64,000 nucleotides of DNA from contig JAFUXE010000029.1 in the NCBI GenBank assembly GCA_017477205.1, positions 73,230 through 137,229 on the forward strand. Reading direction: 5' to 3'. Below the pieces are notes generated by a model, which ran no database searches, was not told where the DNA came from, and was given only the letters and a program-made list of their open reading frames with translations. The stretch comes from Alloprevotella sp. Lineage in GTDB: Bacteria > Bacteroidota > Bacteroidia > Bacteroidales > Bacteroidaceae. Shown piece after piece: positions 8,601-14,711 of this stretch (positions are counted from its first letter, which is position 1; each line of letters begins with the position of its first letter). The position numbers and the translations under genes are program-made.

Positions 8601-9296
8601 GCCACTGGCTACAAAGAAACGTGTGGCAGTGCTGTTATCACTCACACTCTTGGTCTCACCATTAGCCACAGTAACGACATTGCTCAGTTCGGAAAAGAAT
8701 GATGCAATGTTGCTTGCCTGATCACCGCTGAACACATAGACACTCTTTACACACGAAACGTAAGCAGACTCAATGCGAAGGTCTGTCCACTTAGTGGAAC
8801 ATTTCAATCTGCTATGGTTAACATATGTGCTGGCGTCGTCCACATATATAGTCGTACCGCTGTTGTTGCAAAGCATAACTATTGTGTGCTCACCAGTCAC
8901 AGCAGAGGAGGTCTCGGGACCATATTCTCCTGCTTGCCAAGTACCTTTTAACTTGCCTTCGGTTGTTACACCAAGACCGATAGAGGCGGTATTGTTGCTG
9001 GAGGTTTTCAGATTGATGAACTGTGAAAAGGAACTAGGTGCAGTTGTTGGCATATCTACCCTCATAACCACAGCGGCATAGGTGCGGCTGCTTGTCACAA
9101 TGGATAAATCATCATGATGAATAACAATTGCACCATCACTGCTGGTAATAGTTGCTCCTCCTTTGTTGACAGTCAGGGCTGGGTTGCCGGAGTCAAAGAG
9201 GTATGTACCTGCGACAGCCTTGCTGATTTTGGATTGTGCCCACGCCCCGCTAACGCCTATTAGCAGAGCGGTCATTAAAAGTGGTAATTTTTTCAT
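5646..9296 (-). CDS. Large secreted beta-rich adhesin-like protein with sorting tail
   Basis: The 1216-residue product has a signal peptide (MKKLPLLMTALLIGVSGAWAQ), a LamG-like N-terminal region to about residue 210, then several hundred residues of serial short Gly/Asn/Thr-rich strands (phrases such as GAGDVTLDVDATISGN and GSGTLNVASGSTIS) as in beta-helix adhesins and autotransporter passengers. Near residues 890-1050 there is a globular segment (TSGFYRFKAAARS, WYMGANDDG), then beta-sandwich regions and the tail YDLQGRR...KGLYIQNGKKV. This tail type also ends the proteins at 42317 and 44506 and probably serves outer-membrane (type IX-like) export. The gene is visibly richer in A+T than its neighbours, suggesting transfer. 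It is likely an extracellular adhesin or matrix protein; no catalytic motif is seen. Confidence 0.75.
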   Translation of the reverse strand: MKKLPLLMTALLIGVSGAWAQSKISKAVAGTYLFDSGNPALTVNKGGATITSSDGAIVIHHDDLSIVTSSRTYAAVVMRVDMPTTAPSSFSQFINLKTSSNNTASIGLGVTTEGKLKGTWQAGEYGPETSSAVTGEHTIVMLCNNSGTTIYVDDASTYVNHSRLKCSTKWTDLRIESAYVSCVKSVYVFSGDQASNIASFFSELSNVVTVANGETKSVSDNSTATRFFVASGGTLTADATYDLDKIEGAGDVTLDVDATISGNISTVATGKLTINEGKTLTLGESDSQTNSIESFTSIDLAGTIKHNNSKATLNNVTVPTGKTGKVFAYDMGADADGFKLAGTTTLNGDLTVCNKWNFQMKVDVLAGSGTLLICGTTSDDFNASGTASREKAIINVAAATTFIGTIDLNNVPTDNHPGTNTSQVTVQGNLVGCTLKKTTGDYFYYSGSNLNGTTLDGVILSGTERITTSDTVNIKNLAGNNLNDTNHLYAFVGSGTINFYGTSDLTKKSDGTDCNSANIGYGSSATIIIKAGANVTAGVVLNSSTLANNAPITVEESATLTTVGSTHADNGTLLIYSTNLTNNGTVNLNADGRNSNVSELSGSGTLNVASGSTISTPSVPSTMTLTGAGDVVLTSFPTSTAPTLNTWTGAVTLPDNPTTQASIDAILNAWGNEDSVIKLNNANGYFSDGATVTPTLNILSDKTLTINDGYSDRTTYPTLNKVTGAGTFAVTFQPSNEKVFKIDINTLTNFTGTLSGQYRPIYVKKLVLAEAPEANDLLIKTSGTVTLNTEDPDGLYVGLQRTSAYTWETKTVDEVEGIYVSTFDQVQQYRDMAAAVVTPYFSYIGTGVGKYTISLGANKYTTINDFTNAINAWTDNSDYVAPTVNINQPTSGFYRFKAAARSKSDNTKNWYMGANDDGIYSASTTESQASDANTIFYLEKDDYGYHPISYFSGRRSAGTSYDAIGSTSNFSLTQAIKENDTDELLGEYKIVNTGTSSTIVMWSNDHLNAINGNNDWSGWVIEEVTSLPVTITKYGMRTFSAPVALTIPEGVHAYTVSISGADVTLNEVETTIPANTPVVLYSHDVVWDGGNVTGDSESFDFPIASANTAAALDCELTATVAAQAKTDNDLTLQYDLDNKVFGFWKAAGTQINGFSAYLEWKESYSAVRRFVINTPNTGIGAVQEQQIGNGTYDLQGRRVEKVAKGLYIQNGKKVLF

Positions 9297-9339
9297 TTGG
9301 TTTATAGATTTGTTTATAGTTTGATGTTAATCGAATCTC

Positions 9340-9565
9340 ATAACCCCATGCGGGGTTGGAGAATTTAGGCAGGGGTAGAGCGACTGTAAGGAGCGTCACC
9401 CCTGTTTTGTTCGCCGCGCTGCATGTACCCTGCCGGGGTACAAGGCGTGCCGCGCAATCGTTGGGCCGGAGCCTTCTTGTACCCTTGCGGGGTACATGCC
9501 CTCTCTGTCTGGAGGGAACAGGGACGCCGCCCCTGCCTAAGCTCTGATACCCTTGTAGGGTAGGT
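9340..9565. repeat. Composite palindromic intergenic element, copy A
   Basis: Copy A is bounded by small hairpins (AACCCC-GGGGTT on the left, TACCCT-AGGGTA on the right). Just inside them, TTTAGGCAGGGG at 9364-9375 faces its inverse CCCCTGCCTAA at 9530-9540. Between lie more palindromes (GTACCCTGCCGGGGTAC and a related one near 9478-9494). Copies with the same plan occur at 10348-10595 and 63590-63800. It lies upstream of the 1216-residue gene. Confidence 0.75.
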
Positions 9566-9661
9566 TGTTTGATGAATGGTCTTGTTTTTTGCCTTGTTTG
9601 TTGTTTAGTTGTTACTTCTGTCAACCGGGAAGTCTTTGCTAAACTCTCGCGTACGGACACG

Positions 9662-9847
9662 AAAAAAAGCGCAGCCTTCGTCGTACGTCACTCTGGCTCA
9701 CCACAAGCCTATAGAACCTTACAGAGAAGTCTGCGCTTAGCGCATACTCCAACAGGTTCTATTATTTTGCTCGTAAAATGTCTTGGTCGAGGTGGTGATT
9801 CGAGTGACGATTTGAGCAAATATGTATTGCCATCTCTTGCGAGATTG
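9662..9847 (-). ncRNA. Candidate 6S-like structured RNA, about 186 nt
   Basis: The region folds into an interrupted rod. Stem 1 pairs 9802-9809 with 9686-9693 (GAGTGACG and complement, 8 bp), stem 2 pairs 9792-9797 with 9699-9704 (6 bp), stem 3 pairs 9754-9760 with 9713-9719 (AGGTTCT, 7 bp), and an apical hairpin TGCGC-tta-GCGCA lies at 9732-9744. On the minus strand the rod is preceded by a promoter-like TACATTTG and followed by seven T residues (9662-9668), which sets strand and length. A long rod with internal loops and a length near 185 nt is the shape of 6S RNA; sequence alone does not prove it. No coding frame fits. It could also be a leader of the large gene at 9296. Confidence 0.5.
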
Positions 9848-9851
9848 CGGC

Positions 9852-9860
9852 GCAAATGTA
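9852..9860 (-). promoter_or_regulatory. Bacteroidetes -7 box for the structured RNA
   Basis: The minus strand reads TACATTTGC here, matching TAnnTTTGC. A start about 6-7 bases downstream would lie near 9847, directly ahead of the hairpin ATCTC-gcaa-GAGAT. A TTTG-like -33 element at the usual 19-21 bp spacing is not clear; a TTTG at 9872-9875 is too close. Confidence 0.45.
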
Positions 9861-9943
9861 CGCAAGTTTTTCAAACAAGAGGCATTCTTGTGCCCTTTTT
9901 TTCAAAAAGATAACGCTTCGTGCGCGCACGCGCACGCGTTTAT

Positions 9944-10264
9944 CTATATTTGTGTTCCACTCCTGTGCCCTTTGATATGCCAGGACAAACTGTTCTCTTT
10001 GTAGAGATAGGGTGACTCAGGCTGTTCCGGCATCAGTTCGCTGAGGTCGTTGATTGAGCCGACGGCTTTCAACAGGAGCAAGAACGAACTGAGGGCGATG
10101 TTCGTGACAGTGCCATTTTCAAACCGATAGACAGTCAGCACAGACAGCCCTGCCATCTCTGCGACCTCCTTCTGAGTCATGTTGGCCCTTAGCCGATAGT
10201 CCTTAAACCGAGTGCCGAGCATCCTTACCAGCTCTGGTGCTGAATAATCTGAATAATCTTCCAT
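9944..10264 (-). CDS. XRE-family helix-turn-helix regulator, HipB-like, orphan
   Basis: The 106-residue protein has one helix-turn-helix of the XRE/Cro type over about residues 17-70 (RLRANMTQKEVAEMAGLSVLTVYRFENG), followed by LLLLKAVGSINDLSELMPEQPESP, a C-terminal pattern common in HipB-type antitoxin regulators. Such genes are normally followed by a hipA kinase gene, but nothing like hipA lies downstream; the next feature is the structured RNA candidate. It is therefore either a solitary regulator or a remnant of a toxin-antitoxin pair. An ATCAT-N6-ATGAT palindrome 52 bases upstream is a possible autoregulatory site. The gene sits in the A+T-richer accessory stretch. Confidence 0.8.
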   Translation of the reverse strand: MEDYSDYSAPELVRMLGTRFKDYRLRANMTQKEVAEMAGLSVLTVYRFENGTVTNIALSSFLLLLKAVGSINDLSELMPEQPESPYLYKENSLSWHIKGHRSGTQI

Positions 10265-10315
10265 ATATCAGGACTACATTTCTGATAATTTAAGTGTGTA
10301 ATTTGCCGTTAATGT

Positions 10316-10331
10316 ATCATTATTGTATGAT
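10316..10331. promoter_or_regulatory. Possible operator of the HTH regulator
   Basis: ATCAT, six bases (TATTGT), then ATGAT forms a perfect dyad 52-67 bases upstream of the regulator start. Self-binding upstream palindromes are usual for XRE regulators; this one is only inferred from position and symmetry. Confidence 0.25.
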
Positions 10332-10347
10332 TACGACTGCAAATAAT

Positions 10348-10595
10348 GATTTTCCGCAATCGTACCACCAATAAAGCCCGAAGGGCTGACTGAACATAGG
10401 CAGGCGGTGGAGCGAAGCGAAACCCCTGCATGGATGGGGCATGAGTGCATAAGCCCCGACGGGGCGACAGAACATAGTTTGATTATTCTTTCACCCCTTC
10501 GGGGTTCTGGTTTTGTATATGCGTCCAGAGCAGGGGTTTTCACCCCTGCCTGTGCTCTTACGCCCCTTCGGGGGGTGGTACGATTGCGGATAATC
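10348..10595. mobile_element. MITE-like element with 22-bp terminal inverted repeats, copy B
   Basis: The ends 10348-10369 and 10574-10595 are inverted copies with one mismatch in 22; the core CCGCAATCGTACCACC (10354-10369) is matched perfectly at 10574-10589. Inside are the palindromes GCCCGAAGGGC, GCCCCGACGGGGC and CCCCTTCGGGG and a facing pair of AGGCAGG/CCTGCCT near 10398 and 10546, the same plan as copies A and C. It is about 248 bp and carries no gene. A non-autonomous element or large REP-type module would look like this. Confidence 0.65.
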
Positions 10596-10627
10596 AAAAA
10601 AAATTGATTGTCTCACGACAACCAATC
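10596..10627 (-). terminator. Strong intrinsic terminator, minus strand
   Basis: On the minus strand an 11-bp stem (10617-10627 with 10602-10612, two G-U pairs) closes a GTGA tetraloop and runs into eight T residues (10596-10603). It ends a very short unit started by the promoter at 10665-10672 and would also stop read-through from the DHH phosphoesterase gene. Confidence 0.8.
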
Positions 10628-10658
10628 TTTACTAACCTTAAATCTAATACCATGAAAA
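10596..10658 (-). ncRNA. Possible tiny transcript between promoter and terminator
   Basis: A minus-strand TATCTTTG box at 10665-10672 and the terminator at 10596-10627 frame an RNA of about 60 nt. It contains a 19-codon frame starting at ATG 10653 that runs into the terminator, so an attenuated leader peptide is also possible. No downstream gene on this strand begins for 300 bases. Confidence 0.4.
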
Positions 10659-10664
10659 ACAGTG

Positions 10665-10672
10665 CAAAGATA
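10665..10672 (-). promoter_or_regulatory. Bacteroidetes -7 box, minus strand
   Basis: The minus strand reads TATCTTTG followed by C, an exact TAnnTTTG match, pointing towards the terminator 40 bases away. It lies 140 bases after the DHH phosphoesterase gene. Confidence 0.55.
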
Positions 10673-10808
10673 CGGGAGTCCCGGGGTCCCTGCAAAACTT
10701 TTCAAGAAAAAAGGGAGGAAAAAGCGAATTTTCCCCCTTTTATCCTTTTTTCTGCAAAGTTGACTTTCATTTTCGTGCCCCGAAGGGGCTGTTCCGGGGC
10801 GTTCCCGG

Positions 10809-11858
10809 TCAGGCAAGCAGCTGTTCGCGGTATGCCTCGACGGCACGTTCTACGGTTCGGACGGCCTCTTCCATGGGGAAGGGAAGCTCGCCGCCGCTGG
10901 CGTTCAGGTGGCCGCCGCCGTTGAAGAACTCCTCTGCCATCCTGTTGCACGGGAAGTCGTCCACGGAGCGCAGGCTGACGCGGATGACGTCGCGTTCCGT
11001 GTCCTCCCGCAGGGAGATGCTGAGGCGTGCGCCCCGCACTTGGAGAGGCAGGTTGACAAGGCCCTCACCGTCGCCCCGCACGAAGTGCATGGCCTTCATC
11101 TCCTCGCGCGAGAGCGTGAAGAGGGCGGCGCGCCCGTCCGCCAGCCAGCGCAGCTTCTCGTAGAGTACGAAGCCCTGCAGGCGCAGGCGGTCAGGGCTGA
11201 AGGTGAAGAACACGTTGCGATAGATGCGGTCCTTGTCGATGCCGCGGCGCAGCAGGAGGCCGATGATTTCATAGACTTCCGGCCGCGAGGAGGCGTAGGC
11301 GAAGTTGCCCGTGTCCGTCATCATGCCGCAGTAGAGGCACGTGGCCATGGCGGCGTCCATGTCCTCGTAGGCCCCGAGCTGCATGAGGAGGCGGAAGACG
11401 ACCTCGCAGGTGGAGCTGAGGTCGGGACGGGAGACGAGGAAGTCGAAGGCGGCCGCGTCAGGGTCGAGGTGATGGTCGATGAGGATGCGCTTTGCCTTGC
11501 TCCCGGCAAGGAGCTGCCCCATGTCCTGCAGGCGCCCGAGGGTGTTGAAGTCCAGGCAGCAGATGAGGTCGGCCTGGCGGATGAGGTTGCCTCCGCGCGC
11601 GGCCTGCCGGTCGAAGTGGACGATGCGCTGCGCGCCGGGAAGCCACTGCAGGAAGTCGGGGGCGGGGTTCGGCAGGACGATGCTCACGCGCTTTCCGAGG
11701 GCGTGCAGGTACGTGGCCCAGGCCAGGGTGCTGCCCATGGCGTCCCCGTCCGGGCTGCGGTGCGCGCAGACGACGACGTTGCGGCTCTCGCGCAGCATGC
11801 GCATGAGGGTGTACAGCTCCGTGGGGGGGAGCAGGTGGAGGTGGTCGGTTGCGTCCAT
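10809..11858 (-). CDS. DHH-family phosphoesterase (NrnA-like)
   Basis: The 349-residue protein carries the DHH-superfamily metal motifs in order: HRSPDGD at residues 33-39, CLDFN at 101-105 with Asp103, and the DHH triad at 128-130, then a DHHA1-type C-terminal domain with FNGGGHLNASGG near 315-326. This matches NrnA-type enzymes, which degrade short oligoribonucleotides and often dephosphorylate pAp with manganese in the cytoplasm. It begins one base after the rpe stop, so the two are probably translationally coupled. No signal peptide or membrane segment is present. Assignment to NrnA rather than another DHH/DHHA1 subfamily rests on length and domain order. Confidence 0.85.
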   Translation of the reverse strand: MDATDHLHLLPPTELYTLMRMLRESRNVVVCAHRSPDGDAMGSTLAWATYLHALGKRVSIVLPNPAPDFLQWLPGAQRIVHFDRQAARGGNLIRQADLICCLDFNTLGRLQDMGQLLAGSKAKRILIDHHLDPDAAAFDFLVSRPDLSSTCEVVFRLLMQLGAYEDMDAAMATCLYCGMMTDTGNFAYASSRPEVYEIIGLLLRRGIDKDRIYRNVFFTFSPDRLRLQGFVLYEKLRWLADGRAALFTLSREEMKAMHFVRGDGEGLVNLPLQVRGARLSISLREDTERDVIRVSLRSVDDFPCNRMAEEFFNGGGHLNASGGELPFPMEEAVRTVERAVEAYREQLLA

Positions 11859-11859
11859 G

Positions 11860-12504
11860 TCAGATTTCTCCCAGGATACGGATTTCCTCTACAGGGTCAT
11901 CGGCACCGAAGACGGCGCTTCCGGCCACGATGACGTCCGCTCCGGCCTCGGCCAGGAGGGCTGCGGTGCGGCGGTTCACGCCGCCGTCAATCTCTATCAG
12001 CGCCCCGGAGTCGCGCTCTGCCAGCATCTGCTGCAGGCGGCGCGTCTTGTCCGTCGTGTTCTCGATGTACCGCTGGCCGCCAAAGCCGGGGTTCACGCCC
12101 ATCAGCAGGATGACGTCCGCAGTGTCAAGCACCTCCTCGACGGCGCAGAGCGGCGTGTGAGGGTTCAGGGCAACGCCGGCCTTCATGCCCGCGTCGCGGA
12201 TTTGCGTCAGCACGCGGTGGAGGTGCGTGCAGGCCTCAGCGTGTACCGTCATGACGCCTGCGCCCAGGGCGGCAATGCGCTCCGTGTAGTTTTCAGGATG
12301 GACCGTCATCAGGTGGACGTCGAGCGTCAGGTTTGTGTTGCGCGCAATGGCCTCCATCACGGGGAAGCCGAAGCTGATGTTCGGGACGAAGACACCGTCC
12401 ATCACGTCCAGGTGCAGCCAGCGCGCGCTGCTTTGCGCCAGCATGTCCAGCTCGTCCCCCAGGCGGGAGAAGTCTGCGGAAAGCATGGAAGGGGAGACTA
12501 TCAT
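11860..12504 (-). CDS. rpe: Ribulose-phosphate 3-epimerase
   Basis: The 214-residue product is a TIM barrel with all expected motifs: SPSMLSADF at the N-terminus, HLDVMDGVFVPNISFG near residues 31-46, ALNPHTP near 115-121, LLMGVNPGFGGQ near 133-144 and EIDGGVN near 172-178. The enzyme interconverts ribulose 5-phosphate and xylulose 5-phosphate in the pentose phosphate pathway, using a metal ion held by the barrel Asp and His residues. It is the first gene of a two-gene unit with the DHH phosphoesterase. A promoter box lies about 108 bases upstream, so the mRNA would carry a leader of about 100 nt containing five copies of a 7-bp repeat. Confidence 0.95.
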   Translation of the reverse strand: MIVSPSMLSADFSRLGDELDMLAQSSARWLHLDVMDGVFVPNISFGFPVMEAIARNTNLTLDVHLMTVHPENYTERIAALGAGVMTVHAEACTHLHRVLTQIRDAGMKAGVALNPHTPLCAVEEVLDTADVILLMGVNPGFGGQRYIENTTDKTRRLQQMLAERDSGALIEIDGGVNRRTAALLAEAGADVIVAGSAVFGADDPVEEIRILGEI

Positions 12505-12521
12505 AGCGTGTTTTTTTAGTT

Positions 12522-12556
12522 GACGAGTGACGAGTGACGAGTGACAAGTGACAAGT
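12522..12556. repeat. 7-bp tandem repeat in the rpe leader, five copies
   Basis: GACGAGT occurs three times and GACAAGT twice, without gaps, between the rpe start and its promoter. Related words (CTTGTTTACTCGTCC) follow at 12580-12595, and the same vocabulary forms a hairpin at 52331-52406. Confidence 0.85.
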
Positions 12557-12611
12557 GACGGACTGCGGCTTGTTTACTTGTTTACTCGTCCGCTTGTTTA
12601 CTTTTTCATCG

Positions 12612-12619
12612 CAAAGATA
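12612..12619 (-). promoter_or_regulatory. -7 box for rpe
   Basis: The minus strand reads TATCTTTGC, an exact TAnnTTTGC match. The start site would be near 12605. It is divergent from, and about 45 bp away from, the promoter of the S9 peptidase. Confidence 0.55.
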
Positions 12620-12661
12620 CTATCTTTTCCCGGGAAGTAGCCCTTTCTGCGCCGTTTTTTC

Positions 12662-12669
12662 TACTTTTG
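12662..12669 (+). promoter_or_regulatory. -7 box for the S9 peptidase, decides the start codon
   Basis: TACTTTTGC matches TAnnTTTGC exactly. Transcription would begin near 12676, after the TTG at 12667 that opens the longest frame, so translation must begin at ATG 12688 with a leader of about a dozen bases. Confidence 0.6.
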
Positions 12670-12687
12670 CACGGCAAAAACATCCCT

Positions 12688-14532
12688 ATGAGACAGATTC
12701 CCCTTGAAGATTTCTTCCGCAACAGCCCCCGGACGGCCTTCCAGCTCTCGCCCGACGGCAGCCACATCGCCTACCTTGCCCCCTACGAAAACCGCATGAA
12801 CCTCTTCGTGCGCCCCATGAGGCGGGACGATGGCGGCGCAGATGCCCGGGACATGCAGCTCACCTTCGAGACGACGCGGAGCATAGCAGGCTATTTCTGG
12901 GCAGATAACTGCCGCCTGCTGTTCATGAAGGATACCGGTGGTGACGAGAACTATCAGCTCTACGGCGTGAACCTCGACGGCACCGACCTGCGGGCATACA
13001 CGCCATTCCCCGGTGTGCGCACCAGCATCATCGACGACCTGGAGGAAGTGGACGGCGAAATCCTCATCGGCATGAACCGCCGGAATCCCGAGGTCTTTGA
13101 CCCCTACCGCCTGAACCTGCGCACGGGTGAGCTGACGCCGCTGGCGGAGAATCCCGGGAACTGGCAGGGATGGATGACCGACCACGACGGTTGCCTGCGC
13201 TCCGTTACGGCCATCGTGGATGGCGTGAACACGCAGATACTCTATCGCGACCACGACGGCGAGCCTTTCCGCCCCGTCCTGACGACGAACTTCCGCGAGA
13301 GCGTGGACTTCATGGAGTTCACGCCCGACAACCGCCTCGTATGGGCGGCAACAAACATCGGACGGGACAAGATGGTGCTCGTCCTCATGGACCCTGCTAC
13401 GTGCAAGGAGCTGGAAGTGCTCTACGAAAACCCGCGCTACGATGTCAACGCCATATCCTACTCGCGCAGGAGGAAACGGCTCCTCGGTGTATTCTGCACA
13501 GGGCATCGCGACACCGTCCGCCACTATTTTGACGACGAGGAAGCCGCCCTGCGCAAGCGGCTTGAAGCCCATTTCCCCGGCAAGCGCTTCGGGATGGCAG
13601 ACGTTGACAAGGCGGAAGAGAACTACCTCTACTACGTGGGCGGCGACCGCACGCGCGGCGCGTACTATTATTATAATATACACGAGGACGCGCCCCGCCT
13701 CATCGCCCGCCTTGCCCCTTGGCTGGACGAGGAACAGCTCGTGCCGATGCAGGCTTTCACCTACACGTCGCGTGACGGCCTTGAAATCGAGGCCTACCTC
13801 TCAACGCCCCAGGGCGGGGAGGACAGCGAGGAGGGTGGGGGACGCTTCCCGCTCGTAGTGATACCCCACGGAGGTCCCTGGGCACGCGACCGTTGGGGCT
13901 ACAATTCCGAGGTTCAGTTCCTGTGCAACCGGGGATATGCCGTCCTGCAGATGAATTTCCGGGGCTCCACCGGCTATGGCCGCCGTTTCCTCGAGGCTTC
14001 CTACAAGGAATGGGGGCGCAAGATGCAGGACGACATCACCGACGGCGTGGAATACCTCATCCGCCAGGGCATCGCGAATCCGCAGCGCGTGGCCATCTAC
14101 GGCGGCAGCTACGGCGGCTATGCCGCTTTGGCGGGGCTGTGCTTCACCCCCGACCTGTACCGCTGCGGCGTGGACTATTGCGGCGTCTCGAACCTTTTCA
14201 CCTTCATGCAGACCATCCCGCCCTATTGGAAGCCCTTGCTGGAGATGATGTACGAGCAGGTGGGGAATCCCGACCAAGACCGGGAGATGCTGGCAGCAGC
14301 CTCTCCCGCGCTCCATGCCGACCGCATACGTGTGCCGCTTTTCATCGCGCAGGGGGCAAACGACCCGCGCGTCAACAAGGTCGAGAGCGACCAGATGGTG
14401 GAAGCCCTGCGCAGGAACGGCGTAGAGGTTGAGTACATGGTGAAGGACAACGAAGGACACGGGTTTGCCAACGAGGAAAACCGCTTCGATTTCTATCGCA
14501 GGATGGAAGCCTTTCTGGCAAAATACCTCTGA
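12688..14532 (+). CDS. S9-family prolyl oligopeptidase-type peptidase
   Basis: The 614-residue protein has an N-terminal beta-propeller-like region (repeated strands such as QLSPDGSHIAYLAP near the start) and a C-terminal alpha/beta hydrolase. The catalytic residues are visible: Ser474 in GGSYGGY, Asp559 in QGANDPRVN and His591 in NEGHGF. This is the S9C layout of acylaminoacyl-peptidase or dipeptidyl-peptidase-like enzymes, which remove dipeptides or blocked residues from peptides. There is no signal peptide with the ATG at 12688, so a cytoplasmic role in peptide breakdown is likely. The upstream TTG at 12667 would add seven residues but overlaps the promoter. It is probably transcribed alone. 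Confidence 0.9.
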   Translation: MRQIPLEDFFRNSPRTAFQLSPDGSHIAYLAPYENRMNLFVRPMRRDDGGADARDMQLTFETTRSIAGYFWADNCRLLFMKDTGGDENYQLYGVNLDGTDLRAYTPFPGVRTSIIDDLEEVDGEILIGMNRRNPEVFDPYRLNLRTGELTPLAENPGNWQGWMTDHDGCLRSVTAIVDGVNTQILYRDHDGEPFRPVLTTNFRESVDFMEFTPDNRLVWAATNIGRDKMVLVLMDPATCKELEVLYENPRYDVNAISYSRRRKRLLGVFCTGHRDTVRHYFDDEEAALRKRLEAHFPGKRFGMADVDKAEENYLYYVGGDRTRGAYYYYNIHEDAPRLIARLAPWLDEEQLVPMQAFTYTSRDGLEIEAYLSTPQGGEDSEEGGGRFPLVVIPHGGPWARDRWGYNSEVQFLCNRGYAVLQMNFRGSTGYGRRFLEASYKEWGRKMQDDITDGVEYLIRQGIANPQRVAIYGGSYGGYAALAGLCFTPDLYRCGVDYCGVSNLFTFMQTIPPYWKPLLEMMYEQVGNPDQDREMLAAASPALHADRIRVPLFIAQGANDPRVNKVESDQMVEALRRNGVEVEYMVKDNEGHGFANEENRFDFYRRMEAFLAKYL

Positions 14533-14568
14533 ACTGGTCGCCCGAAGTGTTAAAATGCGGGCAAAATG

Positions 14569-14599
14569 TTGGCTGTTTTGGGCAGAAGGTGTATTTTTG
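14569..14599 (+). promoter_or_regulatory. Promoter of the sigma factor gene
   Basis: A TTG at 14569-14571 and TATTTTTGC at 14592-14600 are separated by 20 bases, the usual Bacteroidetes spacing. It leaves a leader of about 105 nt before ATG 14712. Confidence 0.6.
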
Positions 14600-14711
14600 C
14601 AGCCGAGTAGCCCCGAAAGCCGGGCACCGAAACTGATTCCTATAACGTAATTCTAAAACTGCAAAGCCTATCGGAACAACATTACTCCTATACAACAAAC
14701 GTTAGAAAGTA

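Noticed and set aside
9250..9660. 136-codon minus-strand frame overlapping the start of the 1216-residue gene
   Set aside because: Most of it translates the palindromes of copy A, and it overlaps the signal peptide of a well-supported gene in another frame.
10604..10924. 106-codon plus-strand frame starting near 10604
   Set aside because: It overlaps the 3' end of the DHH phosphoesterase gene on the other strand and starts inside the minus-strand terminator.
12667..12687. TTG start giving seven more residues for the S9 peptidase
   Set aside because: The codon lies within the -7 box of the gene's own promoter, so it is upstream of the transcript.
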